64,000 bases of DNA from Sycon ciliatum (Eukaryota > Porifera > Calcarea > Leucosolenida > Sycettidae). The notes under the pieces are model-generated. The model saw nothing but the letters and a program-made list of their open reading frames with translations. It was not told where the DNA came from and made no database searches. A program made the translations under genes and the position numbers. The stretch covers positions 31,767,139 to 31,831,138 of the forward strand of contig NC_088650.1 of assembly GCF_964019385.1 (NCBI RefSeq), written 5' to 3'. This document shows positions 56,046 through 64,000 of the stretch, piece after piece (position 1 is the stretch's first letter; every line of letters starts with the position of its first letter).

Positions 56046-56404
56046 TAATATTGACTGGTTTTGAGGGAAAGAGACTAACGGGAAAAGTCTGAAGAAATAA
56101 TTGACTGTCACCACCAGGACTCGAACCAGGGACCCTCGCTTGTAGCCAGCGATGCTCTAACCGCTGAGCTATGGTGTAGTCGTCATCCAAGCAGAGACCG
56201 TTCAACGTTTTCTTCAGACTTCGTAACTCACACTTCCTGTGAATCCACACAGGCGGGTGGGACGCAGCCCTCACTGTATTATAAACCCACACACTTCACG
56301 TACAAACTAGCACGCGGGGAGCCCCAAGTCATAAAATATTGACTGGTTTTGAGGGAAAGAGCAAACGGGAAAAGTCTGAAGAAAAAATTGACTGTCACCA
56401 CCAA
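56046..56404 (-). repeat. tRNA-derived SINE unit 5 and a truncated unit 6
   Basis: 56046-56333 is a full unit with the best B box (GGTTCGAGTCC on the minus strand). 56334-56404 is the 3' part of the next, ending in ACCACCAATAATAATAA. Confidence 0.85.
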
Positions 56405-56574
56405 CCACCAATAATAATAATAATTTTAGAATTGCGATCAACAGAACGAGCTGAACCGACATTTTCACAAAGGCTTTTATTGTATTCAAAAAACGAGTGT
56501 ATACGAAGGTAGTGAAGAACATGTAAGAAAGAAAAATGTGATAATTATGGAAGAAATGATGAACAAAAAATTGT

Positions 56575-56612
56575 ACTTCGAACTAGTTTTCGCACAACAC
56601 TCCTCAGGAAGC
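56575..56612 (-). ncRNA. Hammerhead ribozyme, PLE family B, left arm
   Basis: Complement of the right-arm motif: stem I, CTGAGGA core, GAAA and AAC/GTT stem III are all conserved. Confidence 0.75.
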
Positions 56613-56827
56613 TACGTTGTACTAATGAAAAACAATCCAGAAAGATACTAATAAAGAGAAATGGAGTGAGAAGAAACAACACCTATGAAAATGATAATCC
56701 TAGCACTAAGGTAATAACAGGAAAAACTGCGAAAGCACTTAACGAACTTGTAAGGACTACTAGTATACTGTGACACAAGATATGACACCATGGCCAACCA
56801 GAGCCAAACAGACAGAACAAGTTGCTA

Positions 56828-57232
56828 CTAAAACAATTTCAAACGAATAATGCTGTCCTTCTGGACACACAGATTAGGCTTATGAATACGTTGACAAACG
56901 GCTTCTAACACACTCAACTGCAACTTATAACCATGACGAGCACGGCACAAAACAGAAAAAGAAGAATCAGAATAAACCTTACAGCAATCAGGACGAGATG
57001 CAAGATGCTTATACACTGATGACTTCCTACTAGAAAACACACGCTCGCACCCACTCTTACTCACACGATCATTCTCGCTCTCACACTCACCGGAATCACT
57101 GGACTCACTGGCCGAATCCTCCTCAACGACTTCCTGCCTCGGAGCAATCAGGGCCCGTCTCCTCCCATCCCTCGTCTCACGTTCCTGTTGTGTATTCCGT
57201 TGGCTCGGTACTTCCGTACTGAAATAGGTCAT
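56828..57232 (-). CDS. PLE family B C-terminal ORF, left arm
   Basis: 134 residues identical to the right-arm ORF, containing KHLASRPDCCKVYSDSSFSV and HKPNLCVQKD, the segment after GIY-YIG in PLE proteins. Upstream codons in this arm have AGA where the right arm has a TGA stop, so this copy preserves the longer frame. Confidence 0.7.
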   Translation of the reverse strand: MTYFSTEVPSQRNTQQERETRDGRRRALIAPRQEVVEEDSASESSDSGECESENDRVSKSGCERVFSSRKSSVYKHLASRPDCCKVYSDSSFSVLCRARHGYKLQLSVLEAVCQRIHKPNLCVQKDSIIRLKLF

Positions 57233-57282
57233 GGTGTAATTAGCAGTTGTTCTTCTGGGTCTCGTTGATATTGAGGTAGGTA

Positions 57283-57777
57283 TTGTTGTCGTCTCTGCCG
57301 GTGATGCAGCAAGCGATGCTGATGCAAACGTGTCTGCACTTCATACCCGTCTACACAACGATGCGTTCGTTCACGGTGTTGAAGGACGTCCTACCAACCC
57401 ATCATGTAATCTACAACTTTGAATGCCGGAATTGTGCTAGCCGGTATGTTGGTAGGACTGTTCAGCACCTGAGCGAACGCATCAAGCAACACACTCCTTT
57501 ACACATTATCCCACGTAGCGCACAACTGGAGCGTCCCACGCGGGGAAGACCCCGTAAACAACCACTACCTCCGCCAACACAGGACCTAGCGTCTCACTCG
57601 ACAAGTCCACCATTGGCTCCCGTGGCCATGACCAAGTCACTCCCTCCACCAGCGGAGGTGGATGTGGCTTTGGCGACGCCACGTGTGTTGCATGCAGACA
57701 CGTTTGCATCAGCATCGCTTGCTGCATCACCGGCAGAGACGACAACAATACCTACCTCAATATCAACGAGACCCTGA
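57283..57777 (+). pseudogene. PLE family B GIY-YIG domain with linker
   Basis: HVIYNFECRNCASRYVGRTV then QHLSERIKQHTP is the GIY-YIG core (VIY, YVG, conserved Arg). A Pro-rich linker (RPTRGRPRKQPLPPPTQ) follows, then TGA at 57775-57777. The next ORF (57799) is in the same frame, so a single TGA, mutated from AGA, separates them. Confidence 0.8.
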
Positions 57778-57798
57778 AGAACAACTGCTAATTACACC

Positions 57799-58203
57799 AT
57801 GACCTATTTCAGTACGGAAGTACCGAGCCAACGGAATACACAACAGGAACGTGAGACGAGGGATGGGAGGAGACGGGCCCTGATTGCTCCGAGGCAGGAA
57901 GTCGTTGAGGAGGATTCGGCCAGTGAGTCCAGTGATTCCGGTGAGTGTGAGAGCGAGAATGATCGTGTGAGTAAGAGTGGGTGCGAGCGTGTGTTTTCTA
58001 GTAGGAAGTCATCAGTGTATAAGCATCTTGCATCTCGTCCTGATTGCTGTAAGGTTTATTCTGATTCTTCTTTTTCTGTTTTGTGCCGTGCTCGTCATGG
58101 TTATAAGTTGCAGTTGAGTGTGTTAGAAGCCGTTTGTCAACGTATTCATAAGCCTAATCTGTGTGTCCAGAAGGACAGCATTATTCGTTTGAAATTGTTT
58201 TAG
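57799..58203 (+). CDS. PLE family B C-terminal ORF, right arm
   Basis: 134 residues. An acidic Ser-rich part (EEDSASESSDSGECESEND) is followed by the conserved domain ending IIRLKLF. It is in frame with the preceding GIY-YIG segment. Role unknown; the domain is shared by PLEs, including the fragment at 31690-32076. Confidence 0.75.
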   Translation: MTYFSTEVPSQRNTQQERETRDGRRRALIAPRQEVVEEDSASESSDSGECESENDRVSKSGCERVFSSRKSSVYKHLASRPDCCKVYSDSSFSVLCRARHGYKLQLSVLEAVCQRIHKPNLCVQKDSIIRLKLF

Positions 58204-58418
58204 TAGCAACTTGTTCTGTCTGTTTGGCTCTGGTTGGCCATGGTGTCATATCTTGTGTCACAGTATACTAGTAGTCCTTACAAGTTCGTTAAGTGCTTTC
58301 GCAGTTTTTCCTGTTATTACCTTAGTGCTAGGATTATCATTTTCATAGGTGTTGTTTCTTCTCACTCCATTTCTCTTTATTAGTATCTTTCTGGATTGTT
58401 TTTCATTAGTACAACGTA

Positions 58419-58456
58419 GCTTCCTGAGGAGTGTTGTGCGAAAACTAGTTCGAAGT
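58419..58456 (+). ncRNA. Hammerhead ribozyme, PLE family B, right arm
   Basis: GCTTC (58419-58423), CTGAGGA (58424-58430), stem II 58431-58439, GAAA 58440-58443, AAC-TA-GTT 58443-58450, cleavage-site C58451, then GAAGT. Confidence 0.77.
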
Positions 58457-58695
58457 ACAATTTTTTGTTCATCATTTCTTCCATATCACATTTTTCTTTC
58501 TTACATGTTCTTCACTGCCTTCGTATACACTCGTTTTTTGAATACAATAAAAGCCTTTGTGAAAATGTCGGTTCAGCTCGTTCTGTTGATCGCAATTCTA
58601 AAACTATTGTCGCCTCGACGCCTATTTAAATAATAATAATAATAATAATAATAGTACGATGAAAATATGAAGAAATGGTGTAGGGAAAAAATATG

Positions 58696-58733
58696 GATTC
58701 AAACAAGTTTTCGTACAACACTCATCAGGAATC
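58696..58733 (-). ncRNA. Hammerhead ribozyme, PLE family D, left arm
   Basis: Exact complement of the right-arm motif, with all core bases present. Confidence 0.85.
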
Positions 58734-58844
58734 GTCGTTGTACTAAAGGACACTGAAACAAAAATTGAACTATTATAGAAAATCTCTAACTTAGATTTTC
58801 TATAATAGTTCAATTTTTGTTTCAGTGTCCTTTAGTACAACGAC

Positions 58845-58882
58845 GATTCCTGATGAGTGTTGTACGAAAACTTGTTTGAATC
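58845..58882 (+). ncRNA. Hammerhead ribozyme, PLE family D, right arm
   Basis: Stem I GATTC/GAATC (5 bp), canonical CTGATGA (58850-58856), stem II GTG/TAC with loop TTG, GAAA (58866-58869), stem III AAC/GTT with loop TT, cleavage-site U58877. Compact stems II and III are the hallmark of PLE hammerheads. Confidence 0.88.
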
Positions 58883-59012
58883 CATATTTTTTCCGTACAC
58901 CATTTCTTCATATTTTCATCGTTTTATTGCACATCGTCTCCACCGTTTTTACATTGCATGAATAATAATAGTAGCAAGTACGGCATTTTTAGAGAGAGAC
59001 AGTATCCAAACA

Positions 59013-59906
59013 GTGACTACCAACACCTTGAGCCTTTTTGCGGATGACTCCAACATTCTGTGCATTTCCCCACCGACTACCACAATTACGGCTCACTTGT
59101 CTCAGATTGAAACTGATCTAGCAGCGTGTATCTCTTGGGCTGAACATTCTGGATCAAGTTTTAACGTAAGTAAGTGCGCCCATATTGTATTCCACTCAGG
59201 CAGGACCACGGCAGCAGAGCGAACTGTTCAGATGAATGAAGCTAGCCTATGTCGACCTGAGGCTCATCGCCATCTTGGAGTCATATTAACCCCCTCCCTA
59301 GATTTCCGTGAGCACATTCGTTCCATTATCTCTAAATTTCGTAGCAGAGTGTTCTTGCTTAGTCGTATGGCTCTTTTCTTTCCTCCATCGATCATTTCTA
59401 TCTTGTATAAGTCATACGTTCGCCCTACCCTAGAGTACTCTATCCCCGTCTGGTTTTCCTCTCTGACGGTCCAAGACCAGGATAGTATGAGTAGGCTCCA
59501 AGCATCTGCAGCCAGAGGATATCTTGCCGCTAAATTAGGGAGGAAGCCAGATTGGATGACTCCAAAAGATAATCTTAACCAGGGTGCAGGCTGGGAAGCT
59601 ATAAAATGGCGATTACAGATCCTTTCATTATGCTATTTTCACCACATTGTCTACACCTTTCCTTCTGTTCTCTTTGATTTCAAATTTCGATTTTCATCAT
59701 CCTCCCGACACCCCAAGTCTCTTGTCCTTCCACCAACTGGCAATTACTTCGCTAAATCCTTCCTTTTCCTTATCGCTGTTGCTTGGAATAAACTTCCTGC
59801 TGATATACGTTCACTCGATAGTCCCACGCTATTTAATCGCCAGGTAAGGAAGCTGTATGAAGTTTACCGCTTCTCAGTTTCCGGCATACCTAGTTTCACG
59901 TGTTGA
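59013..59906 (+). CDS. LINE reverse transcriptase, C-terminal half
   Basis: 297 residues. LSLFADDSNILC is RT motif C. HRHLGVILTPSLDFREHI and SYVRPTLEYSIPVW are the following thumb blocks, then a C-terminal region with AVAWNKLPADIRSLDSPTLF. It is 5'-truncated: motifs A and B and the endonuclease are missing. Open to its stop. Confidence 0.88.
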   Translation: MTTNTLSLFADDSNILCISPPTTTITAHLSQIETDLAACISWAEHSGSSFNVSKCAHIVFHSGRTTAAERTVQMNEASLCRPEAHRHLGVILTPSLDFREHIRSIISKFRSRVFLLSRMALFFPPSIISILYKSYVRPTLEYSIPVWFSSLTVQDQDSMSRLQASAARGYLAAKLGRKPDWMTPKDNLNQGAGWEAIKWRLQILSLCYFHHIVYTFPSVLFDFKFRFSSSSRHPKSLVLPPTGNYFAKSFLFLIAVAWNKLPADIRSLDSPTLFNRQVRKLYEVYRFSVSGIPSFTC

Positions 59907-59959
59907 ACACTATAGTCTAAATCCGCTACTGCAGTTATTTTGTTTTAGTGCCTTTCCAG

Positions 59960-60232
59960 TGTTCTATTAGCACCCCTGGTTCTCAATCTATTGTTCTTCC
60001 TCTCATTTGACTTAGAAAATCTCAGATTTTGAGTTTTTCGCGCTCCATACATAATTTTATTTTCATTATTTTATTGGTTTGGTGAGACTCCCATGATAGG
60101 TATCCATTTACCTCTGGAGAATCCGTAAATAAACAAATGGCCCGGGACTGTTTTCCTTTTCATATCAGGATTCCTGCTCAAAAACGTAAAACATCTCCAC
60201 TGCCGGAGAGCTGACAAACGAAACAATACAGA
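59960..60232. other. LINE 3' flank, no gene
   Basis: AT-rich sequence; an exact 3' terminus or tail could not be placed. Confidence 0.4.
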
Positions 60233-61142
60233 AATGGCGATAATAGAGTATGTCGGCAGCTGCGTACTCGAGTCAACGTCTTTGTCGAATTTGGACTCTG
60301 GCCGCTTGGACAAAATTGGGCTTTTTCCTGTTATCACGAATGGCAAGGTCAGGCTGGTCGACCGGGAAGGACTGTTGTTGCGGAGACGCAGCCGTTCACT
60401 TCGTCTCTTGACCGTTGCTGGTGGTTTGATTGATGTTGATTTTCTTCTCCCTTTGTTGTATTCGACTTGAAGAGTAATGGTACGAAAGGCCTAGTCGAAA
60501 TTATAATGGCTTCTGTGCTTAGTGTGCTGATTTGCTTTCTTCCAACCAAAAAACTATTTTCCGGTATACCGGGACGAAAGCGAGTTGGATTTTCACGGAA
60601 ATTCCGATGAGGTTGGCAAGTATGGCAATGCAAGACAACGAGTAACCATGGTAACGAGTAAGTCTCTAAAAATGCCGATCATACAGTATGTCGGCACCTG
60701 CGTACTCGAGTCAACGCCTTTGTCGACCTGATGGACTCTAGCCGATTGGACAAAATTGGGCTTGATGCTGGTATCACGAATGGCGAGGTCAGGCTGGTCG
60801 ACCGGGAGCGACTGTTGTTGCGGAGACGCAGCCGTTCACTTCGTCTCGTGACCGTTGCTGGTGGTTTAATTGATGTTGATGTTCTTCTCCCTTTGTTGTA
60901 TTCGACTTGAAGAGTAATGGTACGAAAGGCCTAGTCGAAATTATAATGGCTTCTGTGCTTAGTATGCTGATTTGCTTGCCTCCAAACAAAAATCTATTTT
61001 CCGGTATACCGGGACGAAAGCGAGTTGGATTTTCCCTGAAAATCCGATGAGGTTGGCAAGTATGGCAATGCAAGACAACGAGTAAGTACGGAATTTTTAG
61101 AGAAATGGCGATAACACAGTATGTCGGCAGCTGCGCACTCGA
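60233..61142 (+). repeat. Tandem repeat, unit about 435 bp, 2.1 copies
   Basis: Unit starts at 60233, 60671 and 61104, each at ATGSCGAT followed by AGTATGTCGGCA. About 95% identity by eye between units 1 and 2. Unit 1 has a 78-residue frame (MAIIEYVGSCVLESTSLSNL...) that unit 2 breaks with a stop. No hammerhead core is found in it. Confidence 0.8.
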
Positions 61143-61500
61143 AATAATATCCTCCATCCTTTCTCTCTCTCGCGTCCTCCGCTGACCCTGCTATGCTCCA
61201 TCCTTTCTCTCTCTTTTAGGAATCAAGAGAGCGTGCCACTGCCTATTTCTCTTGCACGAAGGCCCGCTTGAAATCCTTGTCAACGTCCTGAATCATCGAG
61301 TACTTCTCCACAAATGAGAAGAGCTTGCGCTTGAGACCTCCTGCAGCCGTGTTCACTAAACAATAGTGAATATCTGGAGGGCAAACAACATCACAACGAC
61401 ACTAGGCAAATGTCACCATTTTATGCGATTTTTCGAGATCGATGGAGCGTCGTATCCAGTTGGTTTGTACGGTAGACTCTACGATAAGGCGAGGATGTGT
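61143..61500. other. No recognisable gene, borders assembly gap
   Basis: Two CCATCCTTTCTCTCTCT direct repeats near 61152 and 61198; nothing else supported. Confidence 0.5.
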
Positions 61501-61700
61501 NNNNNNNNNNNNNNNNNNNNNNNNNNNNNNNNNNNNNNNNNNNNNNNNNNNNNNNNNNNNNNNNNNNNNNNNNNNNNNNNNNNNNNNNNNNNNNNNNNNN
61601 NNNNNNNNNNNNNNNNNNNNNNNNNNNNNNNNNNNNNNNNNNNNNNNNNNNNNNNNNNNNNNNNNNNNNNNNNNNNNNNNNNNNNNNNNNNNNNNNNNNN
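61501..61700. other. Assembly gap (200 N)
   Basis: Exactly 200 unresolved bases; real length unknown. ORFs running through it are artefacts. Confidence 1.
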
Positions 61701-62260
61701 TTATTAGTAGGGCTGTGTTTTTTAGTAAAAAAAAAAAAAAAAAAAGATCCTATCGCCAATAGCCTGAATCGGATGAAGCATCCGCCGCTTCGCGTCATCC
61801 CCAAAGGCAATGAGAAACAGCAGCAACTCCGTTCGGTCCAGGTAACTTTCAGCGAACTCAAGGAAGAGAAGCGAATCCAACAAATCGACTTGCTCTGCAA
61901 CAAACGCAGCCATTGCACATCTCAAAATCCCAATCCTCAACTGCTCAAGCTAAAAAAACTCGATTCGAAAATTACTGGACAGCTATTATGCTGAACCTCT
62001 TTTTCATTCGAATTTTCTCTCTGATTTTCTTTTTGCCATTCGAATAATCAAATCGAAAATTCGATTTGCTGATGCTCCGTATTGACTACTATGATGCATG
62101 CGATGTATACAACACTGCGTATGTCGCAAGGCTGGTCGATTGGGGAAGGTGGTCCTCAGGTTCTTTGATGAACAGTTTCGAAGTTGTTGTTTTCACTTAG
62201 AAAGCAACTGTTCAGTACATTGGGTAGTGGTCTACCAGGGCAATAACACTGTCTCCAGAG
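61701..62260. other. No supported gene
   Basis: Starts with TTATTAGTAGGGCTGTGTTT, which also occurs at 39917, then an A-run. An Asp/Leu-rich minus-strand frame (61740-61920) might be an exon fragment but has no known motif. Confidence 0.4.
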
Positions 62261-62264
62261 TAGG

Positions 62265-62385
62265 CACCGGCGGATTATGCCCGGGAAATCAGGGAATTAT
62301 GCTTTCATGGATTCTCGCATTATGCTCGCAAAATCCTCATATTATGCTTTGGCACGCGGGGATACATATTCACTTTGTTGTGCTT
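62265..62385 (+). repeat. Duplicated segment, left copy (unoccupied)
   Basis: GGAATTATGCTTTCATGGAT through CACGCGGGGATACATATTCA. Repeated at 62608-62645 plus 63403-63490, where a LINE interrupts it. Confidence 0.8.
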
Positions 62386-62461
62386 GTGGAGCGTCAAAGG
62401 TCGAAAAATTGTGCCTTTTCGTACTTGCAAGTGCCCATAAGTACAACAAAATACATGAGTA

Positions 62462-62607
62462 CCGTAGAATCCCGTGGATAAGCCCACCCGCGTATAAGCC
62501 CATGCTTGCGCATAAGCCCAGGTAAAGTTTGAACATCACAAAGCTTCATCTTACAAGCCCATGGGCCTAAATTGTAGCAAGAGTCCATAAATTATGGACT
62601 CTTGATT
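62462..62607. repeat. TAAGCCCA-rich repeat with a 13-bp hairpin
   Basis: It begins CCGTAGAATCCCGTGGAT (compare the MITE terminus at 931), contains several TAAGCCCA motifs and ends with the perfect hairpin CAAGAGTCCATAA/TTATGGACTCTTG (62578-62604). Confidence 0.6.
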
Positions 62608-62645
62608 AGGCTCCGGCAGATTATGCTCGCAAAATCATGGAATTA

Positions 62646-63402
62646 TGGTATTGGTATTGGTATTGATTTATTTGAATTCGGTATCTCAACAGTACATTGT
62701 ACAACTTGGGAAGATCCGAATGACATAGATACATAAACATAAAAGTGGAGTAGGTGCTACAGCTGATCATTTTATCGCAGATTGTGGGACTAAACTAATA
62801 CCAGTATGCAAGTACACAAGAAATAAAAGCTGAATAAATACGACTGCATGACATTGGAGAAAAGCACCAATTAGAGCAAAACAAAGCGACACATCACTCA
62901 TCGAAAACATTTTCAAAAAGGAGCTGTTTTAACCGGGTAGATTGTGGCCCGTCATTAAGAAGGCAGGCAAGATGGGCGTTAAATGCAGAAGACGTATTGC
63001 AAGACTTCATTTCGAAGGGCAGAGCATTCCAAAGTAAAGCAATCCTACTAGACAATGAGCGATACCCGCATGCAGTCTTATATCGGCATAACGAAAGATT
63101 ATTTGCAGAAGAGCCGCGAGTGGTGTAAGCAGGTGTACTGTGCCTACAAAATAGAGAATCTAAACTGGCAACCGGGTGAGCTACTTTACACTGAAAGATA
63201 AATTTAATGAACAACTGTAAGAAACGGTGGTCCAGAGGACATAGCTTAAGAGAGTGGTAAAGGGGGTCCACGTCAGCACAGTAATGGGCACCACAGGCAG
63301 CTCGGATCGCACGACGGTGAACAGCAAATAGGCGCCCACGGTCTTTTGCAGATAAGCAGGGTAAAAACGATTGAAATGCAAATTCTAGATCAGATTGAAT
63401 TA
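62646..63402 (-). mobile_element. 5'-truncated LINE inserted in the duplicated segment
   Basis: The minus-strand 3' end has an AATACC-type tail (62645-62663 as GTATTG repeats). It sits between GAATTATG and GAATTACG. The left copy of the duplication (62265) shows the site without the insertion. Confidence 0.8.
62894..63402 (-). CDS. LINE ORF C-terminal part
   Basis: About 170 residues. HRRAIRAACGAHY, LKLCPLDHRFLQLF, then STPAYTTRGSSANNLSLCRY and ALLWNALPFEMK. This order is typical of the region after the RT thumb in many invertebrate LINEs. The RT core is missing. The frame is extended upstream into flanking DNA to 63427. Confidence 0.75.
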
Positions 63403-63508
63403 CGCATGCTTTCATGGATTCTCGCATTATTCTCGCGAAATCCTCATATTATGCTTTGGCACGCGGGGATACATATTCACTTTGTTGTACCTATGGAGCC
63501 TACTCAAT

Positions 63509-63554
63509 CTGCGGACAGCATGCTGTTTCGTTCTTTTTGAACTCATCAGCGCAG
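63509..63554 (-). ncRNA. Hammerhead ribozyme, 228-bp unit 1
   Basis: Minus strand: stem I CTGCG/CGCAG (5 bp, extendable), CTGATGA (63543-63549), stem II GTTC/GAAC with loop AAAAA, GAAA, stem III ACAGC/GCTGT with loop AT, cleavage-site C (63514). Every conserved core base is present. Confidence 0.93.
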
Positions 63555-63736
63555 CACAGAGAAAATGAGGCCGAACCTGATAGCAATGGAAATAAAAATT
63601 TCCAATCAGGCCCGAACGTACCTTGCCAGAGTGCTCAAACTGACAAGTCAGTGAGCTCTGCATAACGCAAACAGCAAAGGCACTACCCCACGCAAGAGTG
63701 CTCAACTGCTACAAGAGCAGGAGCGAAATACTCAAT

Positions 63737-63782
63737 CTGCGGACAGCATGCTGTTTCGTTCTTTTTGAACTCATCAGCGCAG
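63737..63782 (-). ncRNA. Hammerhead ribozyme, 228-bp unit 2
   Basis: Same fold as unit 1, shifted by 228 bp. Flanked by AGTACAGAG where unit 1 has AGCACAGAG, outside the core. Confidence 0.93.
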
Positions 63783-63964
63783 TACAGAGAAAATGAGGCC
63801 GAACCTGATAGCAATGGAAATAAAAATTTCCAATCAGGCCCGAACGTACCTTGCCAGAGTGCTCAAACTGACAAGTCAGTGAGCTCTGCATAACGCAAAC
63901 AGCAAAGGCACTACCCCACGCAAGAGTGCTCAACTGCTACAAGAGCAGGAGCGAAATACTCAAT

Positions 63965-64000
63965 CTGCGGACAGCATGCTGTTTCGTTCTTTTTGAACTC
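63965..64000 (-). ncRNA. Hammerhead ribozyme, 228-bp unit 3, cut by window end
   Basis: The stem I 3' strand, stem III, GAAA and stem II are present; the CTGATGA core lies beyond the window. Confidence 0.75.

Larger units (their letters stand above)
56424..58603. mobile_element. Palindromic pair of PLE family B 3' ends
   Basis: The left arm 56424-57338 and right arm 57693-58603 are inverted copies of about 0.91 kb with a 354-bp loop. Each arm holds the 134-residue PLE C-terminal ORF, a hammerhead and AATAAA. The right-hand copy continues into the loop, which carries GIY-YIG sequence, so it is the longer of two head-to-head 5'-truncated insertions. (TAA)n flanks both sides. Confidence 0.9.
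58657..58921. mobile_element. Palindromic pair of PLE family D terminal repeats
   Basis: Two roughly 128-bp arms, almost perfectly inverted, meet at TCTAACTTAGA near 58789. Each contains a complete hammerhead. Part of the arm (GGACACTGAAACAAAAATTG) also occurs at 35600. Flanked by (TAA)n on the left and TAATAATAG on the right. Confidence 0.85.
63501..64000 (-). repeat. Retrozyme-like tandem array, 228-bp unit with a hammerhead
   Basis: Units start at 63501, 63729 and 63957 (period 228 bp); the first two are identical apart from about two substitutions, and the third is cut by the window end. The minus strand of each carries a canonical hammerhead, so a transcript through the array should self-cleave into 228-nt monomers. 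The left array border lies within 10 bp of the ribozyme's stem I. This is the layout of animal retrozymes: tandem, non-coding and ribozyme-bounded. A diverged single unit lies at 32292. Confidence 0.88.

Noticed and set aside
53192-56404. tRNA gene cluster on the minus strand
   Set aside because: The T stem has a mismatch and the units carry long non-tRNA flanks repeated as a block, so they are tRNA-derived repeats.
61366-61994. Open frames crossing the N gap
   Set aside because: They exist only because Ns contain no stop codons.
63501-64000. CRISPR array (regular direct repeats at the window end)
   Set aside because: Units are 228 bp with no spacers, in a eukaryotic genome, and contain ribozymes.

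Overview
This is a window of nuclear DNA from an animal, most likely a marine invertebrate. The evidence is one multi-exon gene with GT-AG introns, abundant CT/CA microsatellites, and a transposon load typical of invertebrates: Penelope-like elements (PLEs), many non-LTR fragments, LTR elements, Tc1/mariner, Kolobok-like and ISL2EU-like DNA transposons, and tRNA-derived SINEs. I cannot name the species. There are 200 Ns at 61501-61700, and no prokaryotic features.

Layout. Positions 1-6567 hold microsatellites, a mariner-type MITE, two tandem copies of a tRNA-derived SINE and a decayed Tc1 element, but no convincing host gene. Positions 6568-18321 (+) carry the only host gene I can assemble. 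It is a seven-exon, 1,293-residue CCCH zinc-finger protein of the ZC3H4/ZC3H6/ZC3H8 (Drosophila Suppressor of sable) family. All exon phases agree, it has three CCCH fingers, and the conserved C-terminal end is present. Its introns carry three MITEs and very long CT tracts.

Positions 18322-35570 hold the 3' flank and then a mosaic. This includes two copies of a zinc-ribbon repeat, a LINE, and a 715-bp-LTR retrotransposon that keeps only a zinc-knuckle gag. Its 3' LTR was split by a 3.1-kb THAP/ISL2EU-like DNA transposon. PLE fragments and a single retrozyme-like monomer follow. Positions 35817-36955 hold three closely packed ORFs (mucin-like membrane protein, charged helical protein, tiny hydrophobic peptide) that resemble nothing around them. 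Positions 37070-45706 are LINE remnants cut by elements flanked by TTAA.

Positions 46226-58921 are a Penelope-like retroelement hub. One nearly complete PLE (RT plus GIY-YIG) is interrupted by a young LTR element with identical 610-bp LTRs. A second truncated copy lies in inverted orientation and preserves the empty insertion site. A palindromic pair of a second PLE family and a palindromic pair of a third follow, together with a tandem SINE array broken by a LINE. Positions 58990-64000 hold further LINE pieces, a tandem repeat and, at the right edge, a 228-bp head-to-tail tandem array.

The main discovery is a set of self-cleaving RNA motifs. I can fold ten complete type I hammerhead ribozymes: three in PLE family A, three in family B, two in family D, and one in each of the two complete 228-bp units (a third unit is cut by the window end). 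There are also three degenerate or partial versions. The 228-bp array has the structure of an animal retrozyme (small circular-RNA retroelement), sharing a window with PLEs that could supply reverse transcriptase. A second unusual observation is that two different LTR elements each carry tandem copies of their tRNA-Leu primer-binding site, apparently with extra tRNA T-arm sequence captured into the element.
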